Under the pieces are notes generated by a model that saw only the letters and a program-made list of their open reading frames with translations, ran no database searches and had not been told where the DNA came from. Of a DNA stretch of 18,864 nt, positions 1-6,254 are shown piece after piece. The stretch is from NCBI GenBank assembly GCA_017440445.1, contig JAFSHE010000314.1, positions 1-18,864 on the forward strand. Direction: 5' to 3'. A program made the translations under genes and the position numbers. How positions within the stretch are numbered: the first letter of the stretch is position 1; every line of letters starts with the position of its first letter. The DNA is from Oscillospiraceae bacterium (lineage in GTDB: Bacteria > Bacillota_A > Clostridia > Oscillospirales > Ruminococcaceae).

Positions 1-657
1 CTTATCTGCTCCGTATTGTGCGGCGGAGTATATCACCCCGAAATTTCACGTAATGAGTTGGAATGCTGGGCAGGATCGCCCATCCACAGCGTGAATTATG
101 TGGAGTGTCACGATAACCTCACCCTCAGCGATAAGCTGAGGCTCTCCATGCCGAAAGCGGACGAAAATGAGCTTATCCGTATAAACAGACTTGGCGCAGC
201 ACTGGTATTCCTCTCGCAGGGAATACCATTCTTCGCACTCGGACAGGAGATACTGCGCTCCAAACCCGAAAACGGCGGTTTCTCCCACAACAGCTACAAC
301 TCTCCCGACAGCGTAAACTGCATAAAGTGGGACGATGTCACGAAAAACCGCAGCACGATGGAATACTACCGAGGACTTATCGAGATACGGAAAAAATTTC
401 CCGAAGTTCGCATGAAAACGGCGGCTCAGGTAAGAGAGATTCACTTTGAATATCTTGCAGGTGCAGCATTCGCTGCGCATATAGGCGGGCTTCTGCTGAT
501 AGTAAATCCTCACCGCAGAAACGCCGCAATAAAACTTCAGGGAGAATACGAGATACTTGCAGACGGAGAGCGTGCGGGGGCTTCAGCATTCGGGCTGGTG
601 AAGGGCAGGACATCTGCTGCTCCGCAGAGCATACTTCTGCTCAGACGTCTGTCTTGA
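1..657 (+). CDS. Type I pullulanase, C-terminal part (5' truncated by window edge)
   Basis: The reading frame is open from base 1, so the gene starts before the window and only about 218 C-terminal residues are visible. The segment SVNYVECHDNLTLSDKL matches the GH13 pullulanase (GH13_14) signature VNYVExHDNxTLxDK, which holds the conserved His-Asp pair near the active site. Downstream come FLSQGIPFFALGQE, SYNSPDSVNCIKW and LIEIRKKFP, all typical of the end of the pullulanase catalytic barrel, then a beta-rich C-terminal domain ending APQSILLL. Family members hydrolyse alpha-1,6 branch points of glycogen, starch or pullulan. No secretion signal can be judged because the N-terminus is missing. 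MalQ, encoded further along, would act on the linear oligosaccharides released. Alternatives such as glycogen debranching GlgX are less likely given the NYVE-HDN context. Confidence 0.88.
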   Translation, partial: LICSVLCGGVYHPEISRNELECWAGSPIHSVNYVECHDNLTLSDKLRLSMPKADENELIRINRLGAALVFLSQGIPFFALGQEILRSKPENGGFSHNSYNSPDSVNCIKWDDVTKNRSTMEYYRGLIEIRKKFPEVRMKTAAQVREIHFEYLAGAAFAAHIGGLLLIVNPHRRNAAIKLQGEYEILADGERAGASAFGLVKGRTSAAPQSILLLRRLS

Positions 658-682
658 CATAATGTGAAATCTCTGATATACT
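654..682 (+). promoter_or_regulatory. Sigma-A promoter overlapping the pullulanase stop codon
   Basis: The -35 TTGACA (654-659) and -10 TATACT (677-682) are separated by exactly 17 bp and preceded by an extended TG (TGATATACT). The pullulanase TGA stop (655-657) lies inside the -35 box. The promoter would drive the two-gene unit starting at 709, with a predicted leader of about 20 nt. Confidence 0.75.
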
Positions 683-708
683 AAAAAACGGAAAAAGGAG
701 GCAGAAAA

Positions 709-1350
709 ATGGCGAATAACAACAATAAATTCGATCTAAAAAAAATAATAATCCCTGCAATAGTATTCATTCTTGCGATAATATGCGGAATAGTGTTCAT
801 GGGTGACTGGGACGCATTCCTCGGCGGTGCGGACAGCTCAGTCACAAGCGGATATTCAAGTATTGCTGACAGCAGCGATGCGAAGGAAGAAAGCTCGCTC
901 CCTGCAGAGATAACCACAGCTCCCACGGAGGACAGCAAGCCTCAGCAGACCACTTCCAATGCTCCGCCGCAGACTACGACCACACCCGCAACAACTACTA
1001 CGGCGACCACCACGACCCCTGCAACTACCACCGCTCCACCCGAGGAGCCGCAGGAAGAACCCTTTGAGTGGTTTGAGTTCAGGAATTACTCCACATACGA
1101 AAGTCACTACGAGAAGCACGGTCACGAATTCACCCATCTTTTCGGAGAGATAACCATGGAGGAGTATCTGGAGCATGCAAACGAGCTTATCAACAGCGAT
1201 GCGGACGATATCCTGAACAAATACGACGAGGACGGAGATTACATGTATTTCCGTAAATCCACAGAGGAATTCCTGGTGCTGTCAAAGGACGGATACATAA
1301 GGACATACTTCATCCCCACAGCGGGAATAGATTACTGGAACAGACAGTGA
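709..1350 (+). CDS. Membrane-anchored protein with Thr-rich linker and toxin-like C-terminal domain
   Basis: The 213-residue protein has a short charged N-terminus, one hydrophobic segment (about 12-31) and a low-complexity Thr/Pro linker (about 66-118). It ends in a compact C-terminal domain (about 120-213). The topology suggests an anchored protein with the domain outside the membrane. The domain contains YESHYEKHGHEF (130-141), a YLEHANEL helix, KDGYIRTYF (193-201) and the end DYWNRQ. From memory this pattern (HxxKHGxEF ... EEYLxxA ... KDGxIRTYFxP ... DYxxxQ) recurs at the C-termini of polymorphic toxins and secreted proteins and is thought to be RNase-like. I could not test that by search. 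An AAGGAGG site at 695-701 fixes the start. The CPCC gene follows after 9 bp, so it is probably co-transcribed. Function is uncertain: it may be an effector, or a cell-surface protein that has reused the fold. Confidence 0.75.
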   Translation: MANNNNKFDLKKIIIPAIVFILAIICGIVFMGDWDAFLGGADSSVTSGYSSIADSSDAKEESSLPAEITTAPTEDSKPQQTTSNAPPQTTTTPATTTTATTTTPATTTAPPEEPQEEPFEWFEFRNYSTYESHYEKHGHEFTHLFGEITMEEYLEHANELINSDADDILNKYDEDGDYMYFRKSTEEFLVLSKDGYIRTYFIPTAGIDYWNRQ

Positions 1351-1359
1351 GGTTAAAAT

Positions 1360-1596
1360 ATGAGTGCAAACAGACCATGCCAGTGCTGCGGATGCTTTAC
1401 AGTCGGCAGTGAATACGATATATGCCCTGTATGCTTCTGGGAGGATGACCATTATCAGAGCGAATGTCCTGACTGTGCAGGCGGCGCAAACAGCATCAGC
1501 CTTATCGAGGCAAAGAGGAACTACAAGGAATACGGCGCCTGTGAAGAACGTCTGGTGAGATTTGTCAGACCGCCAAGACCTGAGGAGCTTCCGTAA
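1360..1596 (+). CDS. CPCC-type small cysteine-rich protein
   Basis: The 78-residue product begins with CQCCGCFTVGSEYDICPVC, followed by FWEDD. This matches the 'cysteine-rich CPCC' family (CPCCGxxT...YxICPVCFWEDD), here with CQCC in place of CPCC. The cysteines are probably a zinc site, and the acidic tail FWEDDHYQSECPDCAGG is typical of the family. A GAGG ribosome binding site overlaps the upstream stop codon, and only 9 bp separate the two genes, so they are almost certainly one transcription unit. CPCC proteins are often found beside polymorphic-toxin genes, which suggests an immunity or partner role for the preceding gene. That role is inference from context. The gene is closed by a perfect 20-bp stem terminator. 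Confidence 0.85.
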   Translation: MSANRPCQCCGCFTVGSEYDICPVCFWEDDHYQSECPDCAGGANSISLIEAKRNYKEYGACEERLVRFVRPPRPEELP

Positions 1597-1611
1597 TGCA
1601 GTAATCCAAAA

Positions 1612-1655
1612 ACATATAAAAATAGCGTTCCTAACGGAACGCTATTTTTATATGT
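1612..1655. terminator. Bidirectional terminator after CPCC gene
   Basis: A perfect 20-bp inverted repeat (arms 1612-1631 and 1636-1655) surrounds a TAAC loop. The GC-rich core is GCGTTCC/GGAACGC and the outer arms are A/T rich, giving a U-tract on either strand. It ends the 709-1596 unit. Confidence 0.88.
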
Positions 1656-1703
1656 CTGTGTTGAATGAAAAAGATTTCTGCAGCAAAACAAAAGGGGATA
1701 TAC

Positions 1704-1775
1704 CTGCGACGGTGAGCGGTTTTCGCAATAGCGAAAATGAAATGCCTTAAGGGCATTTCAAGCCGAGCCGTTGCC
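1704..1775 (+). ncRNA. Candidate structured RNA segment (unrecognised)
   Basis: Two adjacent perfect hairpins sit between two terminators. The first is 1720-1726/1731-1737 (TTTTCGC-AATA-GCGAAAA) and the second is 1738-1746/1752-1760 (TGAAATGCC-TTAAG-GGCATTTCA). They are flanked by ACGG (about 1710) and CCGT (about 1768), which can close a three-way junction. A strong terminator follows at 1776-1817. I do not recognise an Rfam family and see no clear promoter, so this could be a small RNA, a leader remnant or a dispersed palindromic repeat. The strand is a guess, because the structure reads on both. Confidence 0.35.
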
Positions 1776-1817
1776 ATTTTAAAAAGAGCGTTCCATTCGG
1801 AACGCTCTTTTTAAAAT
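1776..1817. terminator. Terminator downstream of tRNA-Leu
   Basis: A perfect 19-bp stem (1776-1794 and 1799-1817) has an ATTC loop. It begins 1 nt past the tRNA 3' end on the minus strand, where a T-run follows the GC core. It has the same GCGTTCC/GGAACGC core as the terminator at 1612-1655 and would also stop plus-strand transcripts. Confidence 0.85.
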
Positions 1818-1818
1818 C

Positions 1819-1901
1819 TGGTACGGGTGACAGGACTTGAACCTGCACGATTGCTCGCTAGAACCTAAATCTAGTGCGTCTGCCAATTTCGCCACACCCG
1901 C
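1819..1901 (-). tRNA. tRNA-Leu (anticodon TAG)
   Basis: Read on the minus strand this is a complete 83-nt tRNA. The acceptor stem GCGGGTG pairs with CACCCGT, with a G-U at position 1-72. The D-arm has TGGCGAAATTGGCAGA, as in leucine tRNAs, and the anticodon loop TTTAGGT gives TAG (1865-1867). There is a long variable arm, the T-loop reads GGTTCAAGTCC, and CCA is encoded at 1819-1821. It decodes CUA and other CUN leucine codons. It has its own promoter and terminator, so it is a stand-alone tRNA gene. Confidence 0.96.
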
Positions 1902-1929
1902 ATATATAGTTCAAACATGACCGAGTATT

Positions 1930-1958
1930 ATTTTATCACATATTTCCGTAGATGTCAA
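1930..1958 (-). promoter_or_regulatory. Promoter of tRNA-Leu
   Basis: On the minus strand TTGACA (1958-1953) is followed by a 17-bp spacer and TAAAAT (1935-1930). It lies about 30 bp upstream of the mature tRNA 5' end at 1901. Confidence 0.75.
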
Positions 1959-1972
1959 GCATTTCACAAAGA

Positions 1973-2005
1973 AAAAGGACAGAGAAAAAACTCCTCTGTC
2001 CTTTT
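1973..2005 (-). terminator. Terminator of the ClpX-like gene
   Basis: A 12-bp perfect stem (1973-1984 and 1994-2005, AAAAGGACAGAG/CTCTGTCCTTTT) has a 9-nt loop. It starts 9 bp beyond the stop codon of the minus-strand gene and is followed on that strand by a run of T. Confidence 0.85.
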
Positions 2006-2014
2006 ACGATAACC

Positions 2015-3832
2015 TTAGCTGACAGATCTTGCAGCTTTATGCTTTGCCCATAATCCCTTTTTAGGACGGTCAATATGAGCTGAGCTTACCGAATCAATGA
2101 CCACTTGGTCACGGGTGCTGTCGAAATCTCCGTCAAAGAATACCTCTGCAATAGTATTCTGCGCAAGCTCCCTGATAATATTCATCGGACGTCTTATGCC
2201 AAGGCTTCCGAAGGAAATATCAAGCAGCTCCTCCACAGCATTGTAGCTGAGCTCTATCTGCACATCTATCTCCCCGGAGATCATCTTTGCCTTGCTGTAC
2301 AGCACACCACGCATATCTTCTCTAGACAGTCTGCGGAAATTCACGACCTGCGCCATTCGTCCCGCAAGCTCCTCCTGCATACCGAAATCGATCATATCCT
2401 GGATGGTGATATCCGAATATATCTCCTCGGAGCTGTCTGTGACGGGTTCCTCCACCGCTGTGATATCTGCGGCAAAGCCTATCTGACGGTGCGGCACGGT
2501 CTTTTTTCTGCCTCTTTCGCTGCGCAGGCTCTGAAACGCTCCCATAAGCACGAACATGGTAAGTCCCGAGTCGAAATCCCGTCTTGTTTCACGGTATTCC
2601 ACCTTTACCTGACTGCCTTCTATCATGGTAAGCAGATTTGCCTGAATGGCTGCGTTGATGTCCGCTCCACGGCTGCCGTAGCTTGGTACGAATTTCTTAT
2701 CCGCCTCATCAAGAAAGCATATTCCGAGGCCGCCGCCTCTGGGACATTCCTCATATATCCGTTGCGGGATAGTATTCACGTTATCGCCCTTGTAGCCTGA
2801 TTCGGTTATCTGGCTGAGGTCTATCTGCACAACGGGTATCGGTATCTTATACAGCGAAAACAACGCCTTTATCGTTCTGAAAAACTCGGTCTTTCCCGAG
2901 CCGCTGGGGGCGGTGAGCATCCAGCTGTTTGCATTGAAATTCTCTCCCTTTGCAACGCTCTGGAGATAGCTGTATATCTGATATACAGCCTTTTTAAGCT
3001 GCACGCCCTGTCCCTGCACTCTCTGCTGACAATAGGAAAGCATAACATCAGGCTTCAGTATTTTAAGAGCCTCACGTACCTCTCCGACAGTGGCAGTATC
3101 CTTTATAGGGTCGTTAAGCTTTAGCGGTGTTTCAGCACGGTCCTTTTTGTCCGACCTGATCGTTTTGTCAGACAGACCGACAGACTTATGATCACGGATA
3201 AATCTGCACATGCGATCAATGCTAACCCTTGCCGCAAGAGTGTAATACTCGAAAGTAAATCCCCATTTGGAGGGTAAGCTGTCATCCTGAATAACGCCTA
3301 ATATATTCTTGTTTTTATCCAGAATATAGTATAGCTCCTTTACGATGGGACGTATCCTGCGGAATTGCTGCTCAAAGCGCTCCAGTACATGCTCATCCTC
3401 CGCAACGGTCTTTACGGGCAGTATATCCGAGGGCGGACAGATAATGGCAGAAAGGCTGTCATTTCCGACCTCCAGTACGGGGAGAGCTACAAGCTCCGCA
3501 AACTTATTGGGAGTAAGGTCGCTGTACTTTATCTCCTCCACCACATCAAGCTCTCCGCACTGACCTAAGGCATACGCACCCTTCGGCAGCGCATAGAAGC
3601 CCCATTTATCAACGACAAGATGCGCAATATTATTCTCCTGTACATGATATCTGATATACGGATACTGATTAAGCGTATCGTTCTGTAACTCGTATTTCTT
3701 CATATCCATGCAGCTGCTGCAGTATTCCTCTGCAACGCCGCAGTTTCTTCGGTAGATGATATCGTTTGTATGCGGCTTTTTTCCGCAGGTCTTACATTCA
3801 TTTACGGAAAAGATCACATCTGTTGTTTTCAT
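2015..3832 (-). CDS. Divergent ClpX-like AAA+ unfoldase with own zinc-finger N-terminus
   Basis: The 605-residue protein is longer than ClpX (about 420). The N-terminus carries CKTC (13-16) and CSSC (38-41), a likely zinc site unlike the usual ClpX finger. Residues 45-250 are unrecognised. The C-terminal half follows ClpX in order: QLKKAVYQIYSYL, Walker A PSGSGKT (309-315), pore-loop GYKG (346-349; ClpX has GYVG), Walker B ICFLDEAD (371-378), IGF tripeptide (451-453), FGMQEELAGR with a likely arginine finger R492, and sensor-2-like GIRRPMNII (545-553). In ClpX the IGF loop docks ClpP, so this protein may deliver substrates to ClpP. That is inference. No clpP is nearby. The start is supported by AAAGGAG 8-9 nt upstream. 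It follows the HTH regulator on the same strand but has its own promoter. It may be a specialised paralog acting on one substrate or stress. Confidence 0.8.
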   Translation of the reverse strand: MKTTDVIFSVNECKTCGKKPHTNDIIYRRNCGVAEEYCSSCMDMKKYELQNDTLNQYPYIRYHVQENNIAHLVVDKWGFYALPKGAYALGQCGELDVVEEIKYSDLTPNKFAELVALPVLEVGNDSLSAIICPPSDILPVKTVAEDEHVLERFEQQFRRIRPIVKELYYILDKNKNILGVIQDDSLPSKWGFTFEYYTLAARVSIDRMCRFIRDHKSVGLSDKTIRSDKKDRAETPLKLNDPIKDTATVGEVREALKILKPDVMLSYCQQRVQGQGVQLKKAVYQIYSYLQSVAKGENFNANSWMLTAPSGSGKTEFFRTIKALFSLYKIPIPVVQIDLSQITESGYKGDNVNTIPQRIYEECPRGGGLGICFLDEADKKFVPSYGSRGADINAAIQANLLTMIEGSQVKVEYRETRRDFDSGLTMFVLMGAFQSLRSERGRKKTVPHRQIGFAADITAVEEPVTDSSEEIYSDITIQDMIDFGMQEELAGRMAQVVNFRRLSREDMRGVLYSKAKMISGEIDVQIELSYNAVEELLDISFGSLGIRRPMNIIRELAQNTIAEVFFDGDFDSTRDQVVIDSVSSAHIDRPKKGLWAKHKAARSVS

Positions 3833-3856
3833 GGTGCATCTCCTTTTCAGTAGCCT

Positions 3857-3883
3857 TATATTGTAATGTCATTATACAATATA
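3857..3883. repeat. Operator-like inverted repeat over the ClpX-like gene -10 region
   Basis: A perfect 9-bp inverted repeat, TATATTGTA (3857-3865) and TACAATATA (3875-3883), is separated by 9 bp. It spans the -10 hexamer and the likely transcription start of the ClpX-like gene, a position suited to repression or a short 5' UTR hairpin. Confidence 0.45.
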
Positions 3884-3899
3884 GCTTTCTTACCCACAA
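3871..3899 (-). promoter_or_regulatory. Promoter of the ClpX-like gene
   Basis: On the minus strand -35 TTGTGG (3899-3894) is followed by a 17-bp spacer and a perfect -10 TATAAT (3876-3871). The weak -35 fits dependence on an activator bound at the upstream 17-bp motif (3923-3939). Confidence 0.65.
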
Positions 3900-3922
3900 T
3901 GACCATGATGTAATAACCCGAT

Positions 3923-3939
3923 TATTCCGATTTCGGACA
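3923..3939 (-). promoter_or_regulatory. Putative activator site, copy A
   Basis: On the minus strand the site reads TGTCCGAAATCGGAATA and matches copy B (5138-5154) at 15 of 17 positions. It contains the small palindrome CCGA-AA-TCGG on the complementary reading. Its centre lies near -67 of the predicted start of the ClpX-like transcript. It is probably bound by the neighbouring HTH protein (inference). Confidence 0.5.
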
Positions 3940-3954
3940 CATTTTGTCTCTATA

Positions 3955-5058
3955 TCACATGTCAAACTTTGACGGATGATGTATCATTTCTATCATATCA
4001 TTACAGAGGAGCAGAAGGTCCTGACCTCTGTGATCGTATATCAGGAAAAGCATCCACACATACCACTCACGGCTTGACATCGTCAGCTTGAAGTTTACTT
4101 CCCGCACGAACTCCTCATCACCTGCGATGCTGAAATTCAGCAGGCTTTCTATGCGATGACGAACAACTATGCGCTCATTTTTTCCGCTGAGCATTTCGTT
4201 GTCCGATCTCATCTTATCCATATCAGCATAGATAACGTTCCGATAGGATGTTATATGTCTGAAAAAAGCCCAATCCTCATTCGTTTCGGGATATCTGAGG
4301 GCAGAGTACCTCTCCAGCTCAGCGGTGACAGTTTCCTTATCCAACTCGGAAAGCTGCCTGAAAAGCTCTATCCCGTAAGACAGGTGCTTAAAACTGAACT
4401 CAGTTCTGAAATCTGTTTCCGCAGCTAAGGTACTGTCATAGAATGCTCCGAAATTATCCAGCAGAAAGGACTGCATCCTCATCGGCATGGACATAATATA
4501 CTCCACAGCCTCTCTTGAACCCTGCTCGCCCAGCTCAGGCTCATCATCTCCGTAAAAACAGTCTGCGTCTTCCTCATAAAGCAGGCGCTCAAGATATGCG
4601 GCTGTACCGAAATGCGCCGAGCTGATACCTCCGCCAGGTCTGCACAGCCTGTAAAACGCCCTTAATATATCATACTGTATCTTAGTATCAGGCTTTTCAG
4701 CGCAGCAGGTATACATGCTGATATTCTTCTGACGCTTGCCTATATGCTCTGCAAGCTGCGCCTGCGTTATCACTCCCTTGAATTCCTTAAGGAGAGATTC
4801 CAGCAGCATAGCAAATATATCAGAGGGAATATGCTTGTAACCGTTATATTCGGACAGCAGACGGATATGCTCCTCTATCGCTGCACGGCTGTCGGGAGAT
4901 GGAGTCGTTTCACCGTTTGCGTATCTTCTTACAGTGCGCTCGTTAAGTCCTATGGCAGTACCCAGCTCATCACAGCTTATACCAAGCTCCGATAGATGAT
5001 ACGAAAGCCATTCACCGTATTTTCTGCGCTCATTCATCTGTTCTCTTGTGAGTGTCAT
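3955..5058 (-). CDS. Double helix-turn-helix regulator
   Basis: This 367-residue protein is read from the ATG at 5058, which has AAAGGAGGGG just upstream. A longer frame starting at 5115 would put that binding site inside the gene and overlap the promoter -35. Residues about 17-70 form an XRE-like helix-turn-helix (LGISCDELGTAIGLNERTVRRYANG), and a second such unit lies at about 86-135 (GVITQAQLAEHIGKRQKNISMY). The remaining 230 residues are acidic, probably helical and unrecognised; they could sense a ligand or form oligomers. It ends 122 bp upstream of the ClpX-like gene on the same strand. The 17-bp motif occurs before both genes, so it probably activates itself and the unfoldase. It might also be a substrate of that unfoldase. 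Function beyond DNA binding is unknown. Confidence 0.72.
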   Translation of the reverse strand: MTLTREQMNERRKYGEWLSYHLSELGISCDELGTAIGLNERTVRRYANGETTPSPDSRAAIEEHIRLLSEYNGYKHIPSDIFAMLLESLLKEFKGVITQAQLAEHIGKRQKNISMYTCCAEKPDTKIQYDILRAFYRLCRPGGGISSAHFGTAAYLERLLYEEDADCFYGDDEPELGEQGSREAVEYIMSMPMRMQSFLLDNFGAFYDSTLAAETDFRTEFSFKHLSYGIELFRQLSELDKETVTAELERYSALRYPETNEDWAFFRHITSYRNVIYADMDKMRSDNEMLSGKNERIVVRHRIESLLNFSIAGDEEFVREVNFKLTMSSREWYVWMLFLIYDHRGQDLLLLCNDMIEMIHHPSKFDM

Positions 5059-5086
5059 AGCAGCCCCTCCTTTTTCAGATGTTCCC

Positions 5087-5115
5087 AGTATACCATACAG
5101 AAAAATCTTTTGCAA
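5087..5115 (-). promoter_or_regulatory. Promoter of the HTH regulator
   Basis: On the minus strand -35 TTGCAA (5115-5110), a 17-bp spacer and -10 TATACT (5092-5087) with extended TGG are seen. The predicted leader is short (about 20 nt) and carries the AAAGGAGGGG site. Confidence 0.65.
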
Positions 5116-5137
5116 GGCATGTTTGGAATGTGGCGGA

Positions 5138-5154
5138 TATCCCGATTACGGACA
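5138..5154 (-). promoter_or_regulatory. Putative activator site, copy B
   Basis: On the minus strand the site reads TGTCCGTAATCGGGATA, 15/17 identical to copy A (3923-3939). It lies 22 bp upstream of the -35 of the HTH gene; copy A lies 23 bp upstream of its own -35. It runs directly into a CGGGATATCCG palindrome. Confidence 0.5.
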
Positions 5155-5160
5155 TTATAC

Positions 5161-5191
5161 AAAAAGGGGCTGAACATCTGCTGTCAGCCCC
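5161..5191 (-). terminator. Terminator of the patatin-like gene
   Basis: An 8-bp GC-rich stem (GGGGCTGA 5166-5173 and TCAGCCCC 5184-5191) has a 10-nt loop. On the minus strand it is followed by TTTTT (5165-5161). It lies 12 bp beyond the lipase stop codon. Confidence 0.85.
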
Positions 5192-5203
5192 GAAATATTA
5201 TCT

Positions 5204-6079
5204 TCATCCCACATTCTGCCTGATAGTACCGTTCCATTCAAGAAACTCCATAAGGCGCTTATCCATAAGCGAATAGCCATGGCGGTAGAACGCTGTAACC
5301 TTGTTGCTGTCACGCTCAAACTTTGAGATAGGCTCTATCTCGGGACGGATTATAAATGCCCTGCCATCCTTCTGTGCCTGCTCCATAATACGTGCTGTCT
5401 TTTCATAGTTCTCAACACGGTTCATGCAAGCCTCCACAAAGGCGGGATAGTCCTTGTACATGGCATTGATAACGCTCCTGAATTTGCGATAATCGGTGGG
5501 AGCAACGTTACTTTCAGGCTTTGTCAGCACTATCACCACCTTATCGCAGCCCTTTTCAAAGGCACGCTCTATCGGGATGGAGTCCGCTATGCTGCCGTCA
5601 AGATAATGCTTGCCGTCCATCTCCACAGGCTCGCACAGCATAGGCACTGAGCAGGTAGCCTTTGCAATGGTAAGCAGCTTTCTCTCCTCGCTGTTTTCCG
5701 AGAAATACTCTGCACTGCCCGTTTCACAGCAGGTGCAGACATACTCAGACTCTATATCGCTGCCAAAGTATGTATTAAAATCAAACGGGAACTGCTTATA
5801 GGGATATTCATAGCACATCTTGTCAAGGTTTATCACCTTTTTGCTTTCGAAAAACTGACGGAGTCCGTAATATGCCTCTGCTTTCGGAGCGTTTATCAGA
5901 CGTGCAGTTCTTCCTATCTGTCGGGAGATATATCCCATGGCGTTTCCGCCGCCTGCGGAAACTCCGATAACGTAAGGAAGATATATACCGTTTTCCATAA
6001 GGCGGTCAAGAACTCCCGCAGTGAATATCCCTCTCACTGCGCCGCCCTCCAGTATCAGACCTGTTTTCGTTTTTATCAC
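5204..6079 (-). CDS. Patatin-like phospholipase
   Basis: I chose the GTG at 6079 because AAGGAAGG precedes it by a few bases; a TTG seven codons upstream (6100) is possible but poorly placed. The 291-residue protein has the oxyanion-hole motif GGAVRG (12-17), the nucleophile elbow GVSAG with Ser41, and the catalytic Asp161 in DGS. This Ser-Asp dyad defines patatin-type acyl hydrolases. The sequence resembles the bacterial YjjU branch, predicted cytoplasmic or peripheral lipid hydrolases of undefined substrate. No signal peptide or membrane segment is seen. It is transcribed alone, away from the kinase-like gene at 6255, across a shared control region rich in palindromes. Confidence 0.88.
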   Translation of the reverse strand: MIKTKTGLILEGGAVRGIFTAGVLDRLMENGIYLPYVIGVSAGGGNAMGYISRQIGRTARLINAPKAEAYYGLRQFFESKKVINLDKMCYEYPYKQFPFDFNTYFGSDIESEYVCTCCETGSAEYFSENSEERKLLTIAKATCSVPMLCEPVEMDGKHYLDGSIADSIPIERAFEKGCDKVVIVLTKPESNVAPTDYRKFRSVINAMYKDYPAFVEACMNRVENYEKTARIMEQAQKDGRAFIIRPEIEPISKFERDSNKVTAFYRHGYSLMDKRLMEFLEWNGTIRQNVG

Positions 6080-6123
6080 CAAGCCTTCCTTAGCTGTCAA
6101 TATATAGTTTATCTATGATACAG

Positions 6124-6161
6124 TTTATCATGATAAAATTAACTTTTTGTAAACTTTACAA
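6124..6161. repeat. Two palindromes in the patatin / kinase divergent control region
   Basis: Two perfect palindromes lie here: TTTATCATGATAAA (6124-6137) and TTGTAAACTTTACAA (6147-6161, odd centre). A near copy of the first, GTTTATCTATGATA, lies just before it at about 6111-6124. They sit between the divergent genes and could be operators for the patatin gene. No binding protein is suggested by the sequence. Confidence 0.4.
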
Positions 6162-6187
6162 TATAGATCGTCGATTTGTTCTTGGCA

Positions 6188-6216
6188 TTGACCTTTTCTG
6201 CTGTTTATGCTATAAT
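6188..6216 (+). promoter_or_regulatory. Promoter of the P-loop kinase-like gene
   Basis: TTGACC (6188-6193), a 17-bp spacer and TATAAT (6211-6216) with extended TGC form a near-consensus promoter. It starts about 30 bp upstream of the GAGGGAG ribosome binding site. Confidence 0.8.
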
Positions 6217-6254
6217 TTACTGGCTACATATCGGAAAATGCGAGGGAGAAAGAC

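Noticed and set aside
959..1060. Repetitive ACC/ACT-rich tract as a DNA repeat element
   Set aside because: It is the coding sequence of the Thr/Pro-rich linker, not an independent repeat.
1562..1750. 62-aa plus-strand frame after the CPCC gene
   Set aside because: It overlaps the CPCC gene end in another frame and runs through a perfect 20-bp terminator; no ribosome binding site.
2105..2800. 231-aa plus-strand frame
   Set aside because: Antisense to the conserved AAA+ core of the ClpX-like gene; no family resemblance and no binding site.
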